Source: a bacterium
Lineage (GTDB): Bacteria > Margulisbacteria > Marinamargulisbacteria > SXXA01
Assembly (NCBI GenBank): GCA_010027915.1
Contig: RGUG01000031.1
Location: 1 to 9,840, forward strand
Reading direction: 5' to 3'
DNA length: 9,840 nucleotides
Shown: in pieces, positions 8,104 to 9,840 of the stretch
Numbering within the stretch: position 1 is the stretch's first letter
Layout of the letters: every line of letters starts with the position of its first letter
Translations under genes and position numbers: made by a program
Notes under the pieces: generated by a model
Told to the model about the DNA's origin: nothing
Database searches by the model: none
The model's input: the letters and a program-made list of their open reading frames with translations, nothing else

Positions 8104-8399
8104 GAGGATGGGTGCTCATAGACATGCATCACCACCCATGTCTCATAAAACCGAATCACATCGGGCAACAGCGGCAACGAACTGTTTTTCCAGGCCTTCA
8201 CCTTGTGGGTAGGGGACTGTGGCCAACCAACCAACACCATTGATAAGAGAACCAATGGCCAGCGGACATACCAATAAGAGGCGTGTAACTTGGACTGAAG
8301 GGTGGCCACCACGTCGTCGGGTGGGGCTTTGCCCGATACACCTAGATGGGCCATCATCATGATGACCAAACGGGTGAGCCACGTGTGGGTGAGCCACAT
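8100..8399 (-). CDS. Small membrane protein of unknown function, between UbiA and GMC genes
   Basis: I do not recognise this 99-residue protein. It has one hydrophobic N-terminal segment (about 7-21, ending before VSGKAPPDD), a central segment (about 46-60, WPLVLLSMVLVGW) and a C-terminal part with LPLLPDVIRFYETWVVMHVY (75-94). The first in-frame ATG is at 8450, but a start at 8399, 4 bases after the UbiA stop, is preferred because it avoids a 47-base overlap. The stop overlaps the GMC start (ATGA). The tight linkage suggests translational coupling and perhaps a partner or membrane anchor for the GMC enzyme, as small subunits serve some other GMC dehydrogenases. No sequence motif of those subunits is visible, so this rests on context only. 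It is supported as a gene by its fit into the operon gaps. Confidence 0.65.
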   Translation of the reverse strand: MWLTHTWLTRLVIMMMAHLGVSGKAPPDDVVATLQSKLHASYWYVRWPLVLLSMVLVGWPQSPTHKVKAWKNSSLPLLPDVIRFYETWVVMHVYEHPSS

Positions 8400-8403
8400 G
8401 GGG

Positions 8404-9279
8404 TTATGTGGCAACCCATACGACCAGGCCAATGAGTAGCACCAGACCATAAGTTGGGGGGTCTTTTAATGCAAACCGAAGGGGGTCTTCCCGCAATGTT
8501 TGTCGATGTAGTCGCCACCACAACCGACTGATCCACCACCATAACATGGGGCATAATAGCCATAACCAAGAGGGGTTTGCATACAAACGTTGGACCGACT
8601 CATGGGTAATATACAAGGCAAGTACCATGACAGACAGGTATCCGCTGACAATCCCAAAGTGTGTTAACGGCGTGATGTCGTCTTTGACATACCCACGGCG
8701 GCTGTCTGCTTGGGTACTGGTGATGATATCGACACATCGTTTTAACAAGGCCAATCCGCAAAAGAAAAACCCACAACACCCCAACAACCACCCGGAATAG
8801 GGAATGGCCAACCCGACATGTCCGGCAATCAATCGTAATGTATATAGTCCTGATAGGCACCCCACATCCCATAACACCATTTTCTTAATGGCCAGGGTGT
8901 AGGCGATGGTGGTCAGGGTGTAGATTCCCAATATACCCAGTGTATTGATTGAGATAAGGCCACCCATGACGAATCCCAGTCCGATACAGATCCCTGATGC
9001 CACAGCGGCATTTGCAATAGAGAGTTGACCGGATGCAATGGGTCGGTGTTGTTTACCTGGGTGATGACGATCGTCGTGTCGATCCATGATATCGTTCAAT
9101 AAGTATGTGCCGGAGGCCACCAAGCAAAACGCCATGAATAACATGGCCGCCATGTGAAGGCGTGTGATATCGGTCACGTAATGCCCTGCAATCAGTGGAA
9201 CGAACACCAAACTGTTTTTGGGCCACTGTCTGATTCGAATGGCATTCATCCAAATCCGAATGCGAAAGAGGTGAGACAT
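8404..9279 (-). CDS. UbiA-superfamily prenyl-phosphate transferase, decaprenyl-phosphate phosphoribosyltransferase-like
   Basis: An integral membrane transferase. In the closest characterised group (mycobacterial Rv3806c) it moves 5-phosphoribose from PRPP to polyprenyl phosphate; other UbiA members prenylate aromatic rings. The 291 residues show RIRQWPKNSLVF (15-26), the group's typical opening; the Mg-binding motif NDIMDRHDD (62-70) followed by HRPIASG (78-84); LLKRCVDI (178-185); GYVKDD (196-201); and the ending WWWISRLWW (247-255) with REDPLRFALKD (263-273). These conserved ends are those I recall for the phosphoribosyltransferase-like subgroup rather than menaquinone or heme-O enzymes. 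About 8-9 membrane spans are visible. The start may be 9279 or the internal Met11 at 9249; neither has a clear ribosome site. It is first in the six-gene cluster and divergent from the exonuclease-like gene. Family assignment is firm; donor and acceptor are inferred. Confidence 0.92.
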   Translation of the reverse strand: MSHLFRIRIWMNAIRIRQWPKNSLVFVPLIAGHYVTDITRLHMAAMLFMAFCLVASGTYLLNDIMDRHDDRHHPGKQHRPIASGQLSIANAAVASGICIGLGFVMGGLISINTLGILGIYTLTTIAYTLAIKKMVLWDVGCLSGLYTLRLIAGHVGLAIPYSGWLLGCCGFFFCGLALLKRCVDIITSTQADSRRGYVKDDITPLTHFGIVSGYLSVMVLALYITHESVQRLYANPSWLWLLCPMLWWWISRLWWRLHRQTLREDPLRFALKDPPTYGLVLLIGLVVWVAT

Positions 9280-9300
9280 GGGGGCATCATACTGGAGACC

Positions 9301-9840
9301 ATGGATTTTATCATCCAGAAATCACAATACAAGCATTATTAGATGCCGAATACCATACTCCAAAACCCCCGTCGTCTCGACCCACAACACCGCCACCCGA
9401 TTACCGAAAATTCAAAAAAATACTCGTGTTTGACGTGGAAACCACTGGATTAATGCCTCCGAAAATGGATCCTACTCGACCCAAAACAGTGAATTTGGAT
9501 AAAGTACCGCATATTACGCAATTGAGTTTTGTTCTGTATGATACAGAACAAAAACATTTCACGCATCTCTTCAATGAGTATATCGACATACACGACAGCG
9601 TTTTCATCGAAGAGGAAATTACAAATATTACAGGAATTGACCGCGACCTTTTAGATGCTAAAGGAATACCGATGTTTTATGCATTGAGCATATTTCTGCA
9701 ATGTGTCAAACACTGTGATTGCATTGTTGCACACAATATTGCCTTTGATATAAAAATGATTCGTTATGAGATGTTGCGTTATGGATTCAGTCAAAAAGGT
9801 GTATTTGACCACGTACATATGGCTTGTACAATGAAAATGG
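9301..9840 (+). CDS. DEDDh-type 3'-5' exonuclease, N-terminal part (runs off window; start region frameshifted)
   Basis: This resembles the proofreading-type exonuclease fold (DnaQ/epsilon superfamily), which removes nucleotides from 3' ends with two metal ions. The main frame reads KILVFDVETTGL around 9417-9452: Asp (9432) and Glu (9438) form motif I. About 20 residues later comes PHITQLSFVLYD, then ITGIDRDLL, and motif II AHNIAFD with Asp at 9747. The third motif (HxxxxD) should lie beyond the right edge. A longer-than-usual insert separates motif I from the second strand. The main frame is open from 9234 but has no ATG, GTG or TTG before the catalytic motif; its first ATG (9453) would delete motif I. 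ATG 9301 opens MDFIIQK in the neighbouring frame and, with one extra A near 9320, would continue into ITIQALLDAEYHTPKPP of the main frame. The stretch upstream of motif I is rich in Pro and Thr, like a linker. AT-rich (35% GC in 9601-9660). Confidence 0.8.
9305..9332 (-). promoter_or_regulatory. Weak candidate promoter for the six-gene cluster
   Basis: TTGTAT (9332-9327) and TAAAAT (9310-9305) are separated by 16 bases, just upstream of the UbiA start. The -35 matches only 3 of 6 and the site lies within the start region of the divergent gene, so confidence is low. Confidence 0.18.
9527..9553. repeat. Perfect inverted repeat, 13-base arms, inside the exonuclease gene
   Basis: Left arm TTTTGTTCTGTAT (9527-9539), centre G (9540), right arm ATACAGAACAAAA (9541-9553). 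The arms are exact reverse complements. It codes for part of the SFVLYDTEQK strand in the exonuclease frame. It may form a cruciform or bind a dimeric regulator; function unknown. Confidence 0.9.

Noticed and set aside
9527..9553. LexA (SOS) box in the palindrome
   Set aside because: The enterobacterial-type box needs CTGT-N8-ACAG; here the spacing is N5, and the site is inside the gene rather than before it.
9234..9840. The whole window being from a giant virus, suggested by the exonuclease layout
   Set aside because: Shine-Dalgarno sites, overlapping operonic genes and type I restriction subunits indicate a bacterium.
1..9840. CRISPR array, tRNA, rRNA, insertion sequence or toxin-antitoxin pair
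   Set aside because: No regularly spaced repeats, cloverleaf sequence, transposase motif or paired small genes were seen on either strand.

Overview
The window looks like a bacterial chromosome segment of moderate GC. Several genes have Shine-Dalgarno sequences (AAGGAGA before the gene starting at 5715, AAGGA before 6712, GGAG before 1259), and the genes are packed with 4-8 base stop/start overlaps. All recognisable families are bacterial, but I cannot name the phylum. Everything from 9279 down to the left edge is on the minus strand. Only the exonuclease-like gene at the right edge is on the plus strand.

Right to centre (9279 to 3031, minus) is a tight six-gene cluster, in transcription order: a UbiA-superfamily prenyl-phosphate transferase of the decaprenyl-phosphate phosphoribosyltransferase type; a 99-residue membrane protein of unknown function; a GMC flavin oxidoreductase; an extended SDR of the 3-beta-HSD/NAD-epimerase type interrupted by a frameshift near 5950; a second extended SDR; and a 538-residue polytopic protein resembling GT-C glycosyltransferases. 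Gaps are +4, -4, -4, +11 and +12 bases, so this is very probably one transcript. The simplest reading is an envelope-glycan pathway. A sugar is loaded on polyprenyl phosphate, redox-edited by the GMC enzyme and an SDR (compare mycobacterial DprE1/DprE2, but with a different flavoenzyme family), and transferred outside the membrane by the GT-C-like enzyme. A polycyclic alcohol or isoprenoid modification pathway is an alternative.

Left (2964 to edge, minus) are the methyltransferase (hsdM) and specificity (hsdS) subunits of a type I restriction-modification system, overlapping by 8 bases. hsdS is cut by the window edge only a few residues from its expected end. No hsdR is visible; it may lie beyond the left edge.

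Right edge (about 9301 to 9840, plus) is the N-terminal part of a DEDDh 3'-5' exonuclease, divergent from the UbiA gene and AT-rich. It has no normal start codon in its own frame; one base missing near 9320 would join it to the ATG at 9301. A perfect 13-base-arm inverted repeat lies inside it. I saw no tRNA, rRNA, CRISPR array, insertion sequence or clear terminator. The only gap between genes above 30 bases is 2965-3030.
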